A stretch of DNA of 37,123 bases from Mycobacterium sp. (GTDB lineage: Bacteria; Actinomycetota; Actinomycetes; Mycobacteriales; Mycobacteriaceae). The stretch is taken from contig NZ_VYIK01000019.1 of assembly GCF_008709575.1 (NCBI RefSeq), positions 7,630-44,752 on the forward strand, read 5' to 3'. Each line of letters begins with the position of its first letter. The first letter of the stretch is position 1. The translations under genes and the position numbers were made by a program. The notes beneath the pieces are model-generated. The model made no database searches. It was not told the DNA's origin and saw only the letters and a program-made list of their open reading frames with translations. Shown piece by piece: positions 29,625-37,123 of this stretch.

Positions 29625-30913
29625 CTTTCGACGCCCCGACGGTCATCAAGACCAAACGCGATGGCGGCAGGCTCAGCGATGCCGCGATCGACTGGGTGAT
29701 CGACGCCTACACCCACGGGCACGTCGCCGAGGAGCAGATGTCGGCGCTGCTGATGGCGATCTTTCTGCGTGGGATGGACCCCGGCGAGACGGCGCGCTGG
29801 ACCGCGGCGATGCTGGGCTCGGGCGAGCGGATGGATTTTCGCGGTCTGCGCCGTGGCGGCAGACCGCTGGTGACCGTGGACAAGCATTCCACCGGCGGGG
29901 TCGGCGACAAGATCACCCTGCCGCTGGTGGCGGTGATCGCGGCCTGCGGCGGCGCGGTGCCACAAGCCTCCGGCCGAGGCCTGGGCCACACCGGCGGCAC
30001 CCTGGACAAGTTGGAGTCGATCGCAGGATTCACCGCCCACCTGTCCACGGATCAAGTGCGCCAACAACTTCGCGATGTCGGCGCGGCGATTTTCGCGGCC
30101 GGCCGGCTGGCGCCCGCCGACGCCAAGCTCTACGCTCTGCGTGACATCACCGCCACGGTAGAGTCCCTCCCGTTGATCGCGAGCTCGGTGATGAGCAAAA
30201 AGCTCGCCGAGGGAGCCGGGTCACTGGTGCTCGACGTCAAGGTCGGGTCCGGGGCGCTGCTGCACACGGAATCGCAGTGCCGTGAACTGGCGCACACCCT
30301 GGTGTGGTTGGGAACGACGCATCGGGTGCCGACGCGGGCGCTGCTGACCGACATGAACCGCCCACTGGGCGCCGCGGTCGGCAACGCGCTGGAGGTCGCC
30401 GAGGCGCTGGAGGTGCTGGCCGGCGGCGGACCGCCCGACGTGGTGGAGCTGACATTGGCGCTGGCCACCGAGATGCTGCAGCTCGCCAAGATCGAGGACC
30501 GCGATCCGGCGCAGACCCTGCGCGACGGGACCGCCATGGACCGATTCCGGGCGATGGTCGCCGCGCAGGGGGGCGACTTGTCGGTACCGTTGCCCATGGG
30601 TACGTGCTCAGAAACCGTGACGGCACCTCGGGGCGGCACAATGGGAGACATCGACGCGATGGCGGTAGGGCTGGCGGTCTGGCGGCTCGGCGCGGGCCGG
30701 TCCCGACGGGGCGAGCCGGTGCAGCCCGGCGCCGGGATCCGCATCCACCGCCGGCCCGGGCAGCCGGTGGCGCCCGGCGAGCCGCTGTTCACGCTGTACA
30801 CCGATACCCCGGAACGCCTGGCCGCGGCGATGGCCGAGCTGGACGGCGGCTGGGCGGTCGGCGCCGCGCCGCCGCCGCGGCGGCCCCTGGTCATCGATCG
30901 GATCACCCCGTGA
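29621..30913 (+). CDS. deoA: thymidine phosphorylase
   Basis: This 430-residue enzyme splits thymidine or deoxyuridine with phosphate to the base and deoxyribose-1-phosphate. Motifs are [22 protein letters not shown], the phosphate-binding [15 protein letters not shown], the family signature [18 protein letters not shown], and [28 protein letters not shown]. The GTG at 29621 overlaps the cdd stop and matches the N-terminus of Rv3314c. It forms a tightly coupled salvage operon with cdd and add. Confidence 0.96.
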   Translation: MTFDAPTVIKTKRDGGRLSDAAIDWVIDAYTHGHVAEEQMSALLMAIFLRGMDPGETARWTAAMLGSGERMDFRGLRRGGRPLVTVDKHSTGGVGDKITLPLVAVIAACGGAVPQASGRGLGHTGGTLDKLESIAGFTAHLSTDQVRQQLRDVGAAIFAAGRLAPADAKLYALRDITATVESLPLIASSVMSKKLAEGAGSLVLDVKVGSGALLHTESQCRELAHTLVWLGTTHRVPTRALLTDMNRPLGAAVGNALEVAEALEVLAGGGPPDVVELTLALATEMLQLAKIEDRDPAQTLRDGTAMDRFRAMVAAQGGDLSVPLPMGTCSETVTAPRGGTMGDIDAMAVGLAVWRLGAGRSRRGEPVQPGAGIRIHRRPGQPVAPGEPLFTLYTDTPERLAAAMAELDGGWAVGAAPPPRRPLVIDRITP

Positions 30914-31998
30914 CCGCACCGCTGACCCTCGACGTGATCCGGCAGGCGCCCAAGGCGCTGTTGCACGACCACCTCGACGGGGGGCTGCGCCCGGCCACCG
31001 TGCTCGACATCGCCGGCCAAGTCGGCTACGACGGCCTGCCCGCCACCGAGGCCGACGAGCTGGCCCGCTGGTTTCACCACGCGTCCTACAGCGGCTCCCT
31101 GGAACGCTACCTCGAACCGTTCTCCCACACCGTGGCCGTGATGCAAACCCCCGAGGCGTTGCACCGGGTCGCCTACGAGTGCGTCGAGGATCTGGCGGCG
31201 GACTCGGTGGTGTACGCCGAGGTCCGGTTCGCCCCCGAACTGCACATCGAGGCCGGGCTGTCGTTCGACGACGTCGTCGATGCCGTGCTGGCCGGATTCG
31301 CCGACGGCGAGAAGGCCGCCGCGGCGGCAGGCCACCCGATCACGGTGCGCTGCCTGGTCACCGCGATGCGGCATGCCGCGCTGTCCCGGGAGATCGCCGA
31401 GCTGGCCATCCGGTTCCGGGACAAGGGCGTGGTGGGCTTCGACATCGCCGGCGCGGAGGCCGGTCATCCGCCGACCCGGCACCTGGACGCGTTCGAATAT
31501 ATGCGTGACCACAACGCCCGCTTCACCATTCATGCCGGTGAGGCGTTCGGGCTGCCCTCCATCCACGAGGCGATCGCGTTCTGCGGCGCCGACCGGCTGG
31601 GACACGGGGTGCGGATCGTCGACGACATCGCCGTCGAACCAGATGGCCGGATCCGGCTCGGCCGACTCGCAGCTATCCTGCGGGACAAGCGGATTCCGCT
31701 GGAACTGTGCCCCAGTTCCAACGTGCAGACCGGTGTGGTCGACAGTATCGCCGAGCATCCGTTCGACCGCCTGGCCCGCGCCCGGTTTCGGGTGACCATC
31801 AACACCGACAACCGGCTGATGAGCGACACCTCGATGAGTCAGGAGATGTTCCGGCTGGTGCAAGCATTCGGGTACGGCTGGAGCGATCTGCAGCGATTCA
31901 CCATCAACGCGATGAAGTCGGCGTTCATTCCGTTCGACGAGCGCTTGGCGATCATCGACGAGGTGATCAAACCGCGCTATGCCGTGCTGGTGGGGTGA
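30910..31998 (+). CDS. add: adenosine deaminase
   Basis: This 362-residue zinc enzyme deaminates adenosine and deoxyadenosine to inosine forms. LHDHLDGGL contains the HxH metal pair (His19, His21), IHAGEAFG the catalytic Glu with a zinc His, DRLGHGVRI the catalytic His, and [15 protein letters not shown] the zinc Asp. The motif reads TDN where many ADAs have TDD; Rv3313c-type enzymes share this, as far as I recall. The GTG start overlaps the deoA stop by 4 bp, and the stop overlaps the ABC ATPase start as TGATG. Confidence 0.96.
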   Translation: MTAPLTLDVIRQAPKALLHDHLDGGLRPATVLDIAGQVGYDGLPATEADELARWFHHASYSGSLERYLEPFSHTVAVMQTPEALHRVAYECVEDLAADSVVYAEVRFAPELHIEAGLSFDDVVDAVLAGFADGEKAAAAAGHPITVRCLVTAMRHAALSREIAELAIRFRDKGVVGFDIAGAEAGHPPTRHLDAFEYMRDHNARFTIHAGEAFGLPSIHEAIAFCGADRLGHGVRIVDDIAVEPDGRIRLGRLAAILRDKRIPLELCPSSNVQTGVVDSIAEHPFDRLARARFRVTINTDNRLMSDTSMSQEMFRLVQAFGYGWSDLQRFTINAMKSAFIPFDERLAIIDEVIKPRYAVLVG

Positions 31999-32705
31999 TG
32001 GACGACCGCGGCACCGACTCTGTGTTCGATTTTGCCGACGTCGTGGTGGAGCGTGGCGGAGTGCGTGCGCTGGACGGATTCACCGCGGCCGTTCCGAAGG
32101 GTGGGGTGACCGTGCTGTTCGGCCCGTCCGGATCGGGCAAGTCGACGGCGTTGCGGCTGTGCAATCGGCTGGAGGTGCCCACCAGTGGTCGAGTGTCGTT
32201 CTGCGGCAATGACATCGCCGGCATCGACCCGCTGTGGCTGCGGCGCCGGGTGGGCATGTGCTTTCAGCGTCCGACTCCGTTTCCCGGCACCGTCGGTGAC
32301 AACCTGCGCGCCGCCGATCCGGACGCGACCGAGGCGCAGATGACCGAAATGCTGGCACGCGTGGCGCTGACCGGATCCTGGCTGGACCGCGACGCGACCG
32401 CACTGTCGGGCGGGGAGGCGCAGCGGATGTGCCTGGCACGCACACTGATGGCCCGCCCGCAGGTGTTGCTGCTGGATGAACCCACGTCCGCCGTCGACGC
32501 CGCGGCGGCCCGGGTGATCGAACACGCGGTGCGTGCGCTGGCCGACGGTACCGGCGAGGGCCTCATGGCGGCCCTGTGGGTCACCCACGACGCGGCGCAG
32601 GGCGAGCGGATCGCCGACTGGATCCTGCACATCGAACACGGCCGCTGCACCGGGTACGCGCCGGTGCAACCCAAACCGGAAACCGAACCGGAACGGGGGA
32701 GGTGA
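31998..32705 (+). CDS. ABC transporter ATPase, FetA (YbbL)-like
   Basis: A 235-residue stand-alone ATPase with Walker A GPSGSGKST (42-50), Q-loop at about 90 (CFQRPTPFPGTV), LSGGE (136-140), Walker B VLLLDEP (156-162) and H-loop WVTHD. Paired with the UPF0014 permease at 32710-33516, it resembles E. coli FetAB (YbbLM), described as an iron exporter that helps under oxidative stress. The substrate is inferred from the family. The start shares one base with the add stop, so it should be translated with the nucleoside salvage genes. I do not recall an equivalent at this site in H37Rv. Confidence 0.87.
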   Translation: MDDRGTDSVFDFADVVVERGGVRALDGFTAAVPKGGVTVLFGPSGSGKSTALRLCNRLEVPTSGRVSFCGNDIAGIDPLWLRRRVGMCFQRPTPFPGTVGDNLRAADPDATEAQMTEMLARVALTGSWLDRDATALSGGEAQRMCLARTLMARPQVLLLDEPTSAVDAAAARVIEHAVRALADGTGEGLMAALWVTHDAAQGERIADWILHIEHGRCTGYAPVQPKPETEPERGR

Positions 32706-32709
32706 CCCG

Positions 32710-33516
32710 ATGAATGTCGGCTGGGTGGGCCTGGCGACGTCGCTGGCGTTGGTGGCGTTCGCTGCGGCGGTCTCGCTGTGGCAGCGGCTGGGACTGGAAC
32801 GTCAGGTGGTCTGGGCCTCGGCCCGCGCGCTGGTCCAGTTACTGCTGGTGGGCGGCGTTTTGGTGGCGCTGTTGCAGCCGGGCCGCTCGCTGTGGTGGTC
32901 GTGGGCGTGGACCGCGGCAATGGTTGCCTATGCCGGGGACGTCGCCCGTCGGCGGGCACCGGAGGTGCCCCGGCTGGCGCCGCTGGCCAGCGCCGCCTTC
33001 GCCACCGCAGCGGTCGTCACGCTGGGCGTGGTGTTCGGGCTGCACGTGCTGCCCCTGGTGCCGCGCACCCTGGTCCCGATCGCCGGGATGATGATCGGCA
33101 ACTCGATGACCGCCACGGTTTTGGTGGCCCGCCGTCTGGTCGACGAGCTGCGTGACAAGCGTGACGAGGTCGAAGCCCGGCTGGCCCTCGGGCAACCGTA
33201 TCGCCAGGCTGCTGCGCCCTACCTGCGCACCGCCTTGCGCTCGGCGCTGTCGCCGCAGATAGAAACCACCAAGGCCACCGGATTAGTGTTTTTGCCCGGC
33301 GCCATGACCGGGCTCATCCTGGCCGGGGTGTCCCCGGTCCAGGCGGTGCTCGTGCAGGCAGTGGTGATGTTTTTGATCTTGGCCTCGGTCGCCATCACCA
33401 CCGTGGTGGTCGCGCTGGGACTCGTGCGCCGTGTATTCACCCGCGACCACCGGCTGCTGCCGCTGGGTTCCCGCCCGGATGCCGGCCGGGCACGTGTGCG
33501 CGCCGCCCGCCGCTGA
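32710..33516 (+). CDS. UPF0014 membrane protein, FetB (YbbM)-like permease
   Basis: A 268-residue permease with about seven predicted helices. The family signature includes LVPIAGMMIGNSMTATVLVARRL and the cytoplasmic coupling stretch RTALRSALSPQIETTKATGLVFLPGAMTGLILAG. UPF0014 proteins always partner with a FetA-type ATPase. It starts 4 bp after the ATPase gene with a GGGGAGG ribosome binding site. The basic C-terminal tail is cytoplasmic. The stop is 4 bp from the convergent Rv3311-like gene. Confidence 0.9.
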   Translation: MNVGWVGLATSLALVAFAAAVSLWQRLGLERQVVWASARALVQLLLVGGVLVALLQPGRSLWWSWAWTAAMVAYAGDVARRRAPEVPRLAPLASAAFATAAVVTLGVVFGLHVLPLVPRTLVPIAGMMIGNSMTATVLVARRLVDELRDKRDEVEARLALGQPYRQAAAPYLRTALRSALSPQIETTKATGLVFLPGAMTGLILAGVSPVQAVLVQAVVMFLILASVAITTVVVALGLVRRVFTRDHRLLPLGSRPDAGRARVRAARR

Positions 33517-33520
33517 GCGG

Positions 33521-34798
33521 CTATTCGCGCCGCAGCCGCGACTCCACGAACCGGTCCAGTCCCTCCCACGCGCGCACCACTTCGGCGTAGGGCGGGCTGG
33601 GTTCGGGTACCGAGCCGGGTTCCAGAATGTGGGCCACCATCTGGCCCAGCGGTTGCTCGGTCGCGAGCGCCTTGTCGACGGTGTTGTCCTCGGCGTAGTC
33701 GCCGACGTCGCGAAGCAGCTCGACAGCCAGCTCGAGCTGCTCGCGGTCCACCGCGTCGGGCCCGTCGGCGAAGTCGTCGGCGAGGCCGGTCAACACGTAG
33801 ACGTTGTCCTCGGTGATGTCGATCCGAAGCGAGCCGTCGGTAGCGGCGGTGCGGATGTCGTCGTAGGTGCTCAGGTCCGACAGGTCGTGGTCGTGCTCGT
33901 CGGCGAGGTAGCGAGCCAGAGCCCGCTCCGAGGTGAACACGCTGATCCTTCCGTTGCGGCCCAAAAAGATCGGGCGCTCGTCGAAATAGCAGCGCAACGT
34001 GCAGAACGTGCCGGCGCCGGTCATGATCCGGATCGGGTCGATTCCGACCTTGTACCAGAAGTCCTCGTCGCCGCCCAGCGCCGCGGAATCGTCGGCGGCA
34101 CTTGTTTTTTCCTCCGCGCCCGCAGCGGTTGGCCGCTCAGCGTCGCTGGCCTCGGCGGCGAGATCTGCGGGTTCCGCCGCTTCCTCGTTGTCGGTTTCGT
34201 CAGGTGCGCTCAACTCGTCGGCGGCCTGCGCGGCGGCTGCGGCGTCGACCTCGGGCGTGCTGACGATCTCCTCGATGGCAGCCAGCACATCGTCCCAGTT
34301 GGCGGCGATGATCTCGGCGATCGTGTTCCAGCGCTTGAGACCAGCCTTGCCGGTGAAGTGCCCGACACCGCCGGCCACGGTGCCCAGGGCCGGGTTGCCG
34401 TTGAAGAACTTCGCCACGGGCGCCAGCTCGCACACCGATCCGATGGCCGACACGATCGACAGCATGTTCGCCAGGGCGGTGACCGCCTCTTCGGCCGGCT
34501 TCTCCGCGACCATCTCTTCGGCCGCTACCAGGTCGAACTGATGTTCCGGCGCGGGCTCCAGCCGGTGGGCGTTGGCCTCGGTCAAATCCTTCCAGCCGGG
34601 GTGATCGGTCAGGTCGTGGTCGGAGTTGGTTCGCACGAATGCGACCAGCTCGGCGACGGTTTCGAAGCCGTAGAGATCGTCGCCTTTGCCCAGAAACGCC
34701 TCCCATTCGTCGCCGGCGTCGCGCCAGCGGGGCGCCCATAAGGTATAGCGGTCGCCGCTCGTCAGGCTCAGGCGAATCGGGACAAGGTCAGCAGCCAT
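33521..34798 (-). CDS. conserved mycobacterial hypothetical protein (Rv3311-like)
   Basis: This 425-residue, strongly acidic protein resembles Rv3311, whose function is unknown. It has no signal peptide or clear membrane helix. An Ala/Glu-rich linker at about 183-245 separates two regions that look like a diverged duplication: FLGKGDDLYGF...NSDHDLTDH at about 35-66 and FLGRNGRISVF...EHDHDLSDL at about 278-309. The middle contains a glycine-rich GTVAGGVGHFTGKAGLKRW. It lies 44 bp after sapM on the same strand and may share its message. Confidence 0.85.
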   Translation of the reverse strand: MAADLVPIRLSLTSGDRYTLWAPRWRDAGDEWEAFLGKGDDLYGFETVAELVAFVRTNSDHDLTDHPGWKDLTEANAHRLEPAPEHQFDLVAAEEMVAEKPAEEAVTALANMLSIVSAIGSVCELAPVAKFFNGNPALGTVAGGVGHFTGKAGLKRWNTIAEIIAANWDDVLAAIEEIVSTPEVDAAAAAQAADELSAPDETDNEEAAEPADLAAEASDAERPTAAGAEEKTSAADDSAALGGDEDFWYKVGIDPIRIMTGAGTFCTLRCYFDERPIFLGRNGRISVFTSERALARYLADEHDHDLSDLSTYDDIRTAATDGSLRIDITEDNVYVLTGLADDFADGPDAVDREQLELAVELLRDVGDYAEDNTVDKALATEQPLGQMVAHILEPGSVPEPSPPYAEVVRAWEGLDRFVESRLRRE

Positions 34799-34842
34799 GC
34801 GGCACAGAATAACGACGCGCGCCGCAGCGGCGGCCCGGCGGG

Positions 34843-35739
34843 CTAACCGGCCCAGATGTCGGTGATGGCGGGCGCCCTGGCGGCCAGGCCTAGCTTGGGC
34901 AGCCCGTACATCTGCTCGACGGTCGACAACACGTTGTAGTGGCTGATCGGTTCAGGGTAATTTCCGGGCCGGACGCCGGCGCCGTAGAAGATCGTGGGAA
35001 TCCGGTTGCGTTCGGAGTTGTCGTCCTCGTCCCAGGTCACGATCAGCAGAGAATTATTGGCTTTCGCCCACTGCGCATACGCCGACAGGTTGCGTTGCAG
35101 CCACTGATCGCCCTGGGCGATCGACCCGTCGTGCATGTCGTTGTCGACATCGGGGATGACGAACGACACCGTCGGCAGACTGGCATAATCCGCCGGGACC
35201 GGAAACGCCGAGAACGGCATCGAGTAGTTGGGCGCGATATTGGTGAAGTTGACCCACGGGGCATGCTTGCGGGCGTATTTGGCAGTGCTGCACACCGGTG
35301 AGCCGACGGCCGGCAGGCCCTCGGCGAACCCGACGAAGGTGCGCCCGCTGGCCAGCAGCTGAGCGCCCAGATTCGGGGTGGCGCCGGCGTTGACCGGACA
35401 GATGTTCTGGGTGACCCCGAGGGTGCTCCCGGCGAACAACGCCAAATAGTTGGGTTCGCTGGGATGGGTCTCGGCGAAGGATTGGGTCATCGACGCCCCG
35501 CCCGAGGCCAGCGAATTGATGTACGGCGCCGCCGGATTACCGATGATATTCGAGTAAGACCGATTTTCTTCGACCACGATCACGACGTGTGCAGGACTCG
35601 GCACGCCGGCAGCCCGCAAGCGCGGCGGCGACCAAGAATGCGTCCCAGGCCAAGCCGTCAGGACGGTCAGCACGGCGAGTAAATGCAGTAGTCCGGCCGA
35701 CCGAGACCCCCTACTATCTCGCCACCCCGGGCGCTGCAT
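34843..35739 (-). CDS. sapM: secreted acid phosphatase SapM
   Basis: This 298-residue protein matches SapM (Rv3310), a secreted phosphoesterase that in M. tuberculosis hydrolyses phosphatidylinositol-3-phosphate and hinders phagosome maturation. An N-terminal signal peptide spans about 12-42. The mature protein begins near SPAHVVIVVEENRSYSNIIG, followed by ETHPSEPNYLALFAG, NDMHDGSIAQGDQWL, VTWDEDDNSERN and the C-terminal SHYNVLSTVEQMYGLP. ATG 35739 gives nearly the length of H37Rv SapM and suits a leaderless message; a GTG at 35778 is possible. Activity of this ortholog is inferred. Confidence 0.92.
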   Translation of the reverse strand: MQRPGWRDSRGSRSAGLLHLLAVLTVLTAWPGTHSWSPPRLRAAGVPSPAHVVIVVEENRSYSNIIGNPAAPYINSLASGGASMTQSFAETHPSEPNYLALFAGSTLGVTQNICPVNAGATPNLGAQLLASGRTFVGFAEGLPAVGSPVCSTAKYARKHAPWVNFTNIAPNYSMPFSAFPVPADYASLPTVSFVIPDVDNDMHDGSIAQGDQWLQRNLSAYAQWAKANNSLLIVTWDEDDNSERNRIPTIFYGAGVRPGNYPEPISHYNVLSTVEQMYGLPKLGLAARAPAITDIWAG

Positions 35740-35745
35740 GGCGGG

Positions 35746-35751
35746 AGTATA
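35746..35751 (-). promoter_or_regulatory. -10 element for leaderless sapM
   Basis: TATACT on the minus strand ends 6 nt before the sapM ATG (35739). There is no ribosome binding site between, so the transcript should begin at or next to the A of the start codon, a common mycobacterial arrangement. Confidence 0.6.
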
Positions 35752-35894
35752 AGAAGCCGCACCGGCACCACCGGACACCCGTGCCTGCGTGTCGACCTGA
35801 TTTGTGATGTCGGTCCCCGCGAGCGGGTCGGGTCACAGGTGGCACCACCGCAGCCTTCTTCGCTACCGGAGCCACGGTCGCGCGGCCTGGCCCG

Positions 35895-35900
35895 TAGGGT
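35895..35900 (+). promoter_or_regulatory. possible -10 element for upp
   Basis: TAGGGT fits TANNNT and stands 8 nt before the GTG at 35909 with no ribosome binding site between, suggesting a leaderless or very short-leader message. Confidence 0.4.
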
Positions 35901-35908
35901 CAACTCCT

Positions 35909-36532
35909 GTGGATGTCCGCGTGATCGACCACCCGCTGGCGGCGGCCCGGCTGACCACACTGCGCGACCGGCGCACCGACAGGCCGGCGTTTCGCGCCGC
36001 GTTGCGCGAGCTGACCCTGATGCTGGTGTACGAAGCCACCCGTGATGCGCCACGCGAGACCCGCACCGTGCGCACACCGTTGGCCGAGACGACCGGGACG
36101 CGGCTGGCGCGCCCACCGCTGCTGGTGGCGGTGCTGCGGGCCGGGTTGGGCATGGTCGATCAGGCCCATGCGCTGCTGCCGGAGGCGCGGGTGGGCTTCG
36201 TCGGGGTCGCCCGCGACGAGAACACGGCGCTGCCCGTGCCGTACCTGGAATTGCTCCCCGACGATGTGCACGGACAGCCGGTGATGGTCCTCGACCCGAT
36301 GCTGGCCACCGGCGGGTCGATGACGCACACCGTCGGGTTGCTGCATCGCCGCGGCGCCGACGACATCACCGTAGTGTGTGCGGTCGCCGCACCGGAAGGC
36401 CTTGCCGCTCTGGCGAAAGCCGCTCCTGACGTGCGGGTGTTCACGGCGGGCGTCGACGACCATCTCAACGACCGTGCCTATATCGTGCCGGGTCTCGGTG
36501 ACGCCGGAGATCGCCAATTCGGGCCGGGTTGA
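35909..36532 (+). CDS. upp: uracil phosphoribosyltransferase
   Basis: This 207-residue enzyme makes UMP from uracil and PRPP, recycling bases released by the phosphorylases nearby. [32 protein letters not shown], and the PRPP loop [14 protein letters not shown] are characteristic, ending with [15 protein letters not shown]. The GTG at 35909 gives [20 protein letters not shown], as in Rv3309c, and the same length; the frame is open to 35804 without similarity. The gene is divergent from sapM and its stop is 1 bp from that of pmmB. Confidence 0.97.
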   Translation: MDVRVIDHPLAAARLTTLRDRRTDRPAFRAALRELTLMLVYEATRDAPRETRTVRTPLAETTGTRLARPPLLVAVLRAGLGMVDQAHALLPEARVGFVGVARDENTALPVPYLELLPDDVHGQPVMVLDPMLATGGSMTHTVGLLHRRGADDITVVCAVAAPEGLAALAKAAPDVRVFTAGVDDHLNDRAYIVPGLGDAGDRQFGPG

Positions 36533-36533
36533 G

Positions 36534-37123
<590 letters not shown>

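Overview
The window is about 37 kb of high-GC DNA from a Mycobacterium chromosome. Gene content and order follow the M. tuberculosis H37Rv block Rv3366 (spoU) to Rv3308 (pmmB), read in the opposite direction. Several H37Rv segments are missing and several genes are added, so this is a non-tuberculous species; I cannot name it from the sequence. I see no rRNA or tRNA genes, CRISPR arrays or insertion sequences. H37Rv comparisons are from memory and are marked as such.

Layout. 1-421: start of a TrmL/SpoU tRNA methyltransferase, cut by the window edge. 676-4674: a conservon-type signalling operon of histidine-kinase-like protein, roadblock protein, DUF742 protein and small GTPase. 4678-7278: a convergent FHA-FHA-ABC transporter like Rv1747. 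7345-10144: an old-yellow-enzyme oxidoreductase, folD, a DUF3017 membrane protein and a DUF732 secreted protein. 10282-13098: metX and metC behind a long leader that holds a SAM-IV riboswitch and a 14-codon cysteine-rich upstream ORF. 13263-16841: two unrelated isocitrate dehydrogenases in tandem (monomeric icd2, dimeric icd1). 16834-19797: an alpha/beta hydrolase, trpS and a YihY-family membrane protein. 19933-24557: aquaporin, nagA, the D,D-carboxypeptidase dacB1 and a class III aminotransferase. 24576-25057: a gap without a convincing gene. 25058-29048: a PEBP lipoprotein converging on the succinate dehydrogenase operon sdhCDAB. 29223-33516: nucleoside salvage genes cdd-deoA-add, overlapping a FetAB-type ABC pair. 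33521-37123: an Rv3311-like protein, the phosphatase sapM, upp and the 3' part of pmmB.

How the genes work together. metX makes O-acetylhomoserine and metC sulfhydrylates it. Their leader appears able to read the end product (SAM) through the riboswitch and the sulfur donor pool (cysteine) through translation of the upstream ORF. The RNA also contains a 10-nt and an 8-nt complementarity that could connect both sensors to the region just before the metC ribosome binding site. I consider this dual-input leader the most interesting element here. The two isocitrate dehydrogenases and sdhCDAB feed the TCA cycle and respiration. cdd, deoA, add, upp and pmmB recover bases and sugar phosphates from nucleosides. 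The conservon operon and the FHA-ABC transporter are signalling and transport modules facing each other with only 3 bp between their stop codons.

Most same-strand neighbours overlap by 1-4 bp (ATGA, GTGA or TGATG junctions), which points to long translationally coupled operons. Several convergent pairs overlap at their 3' ends with no room for terminators.
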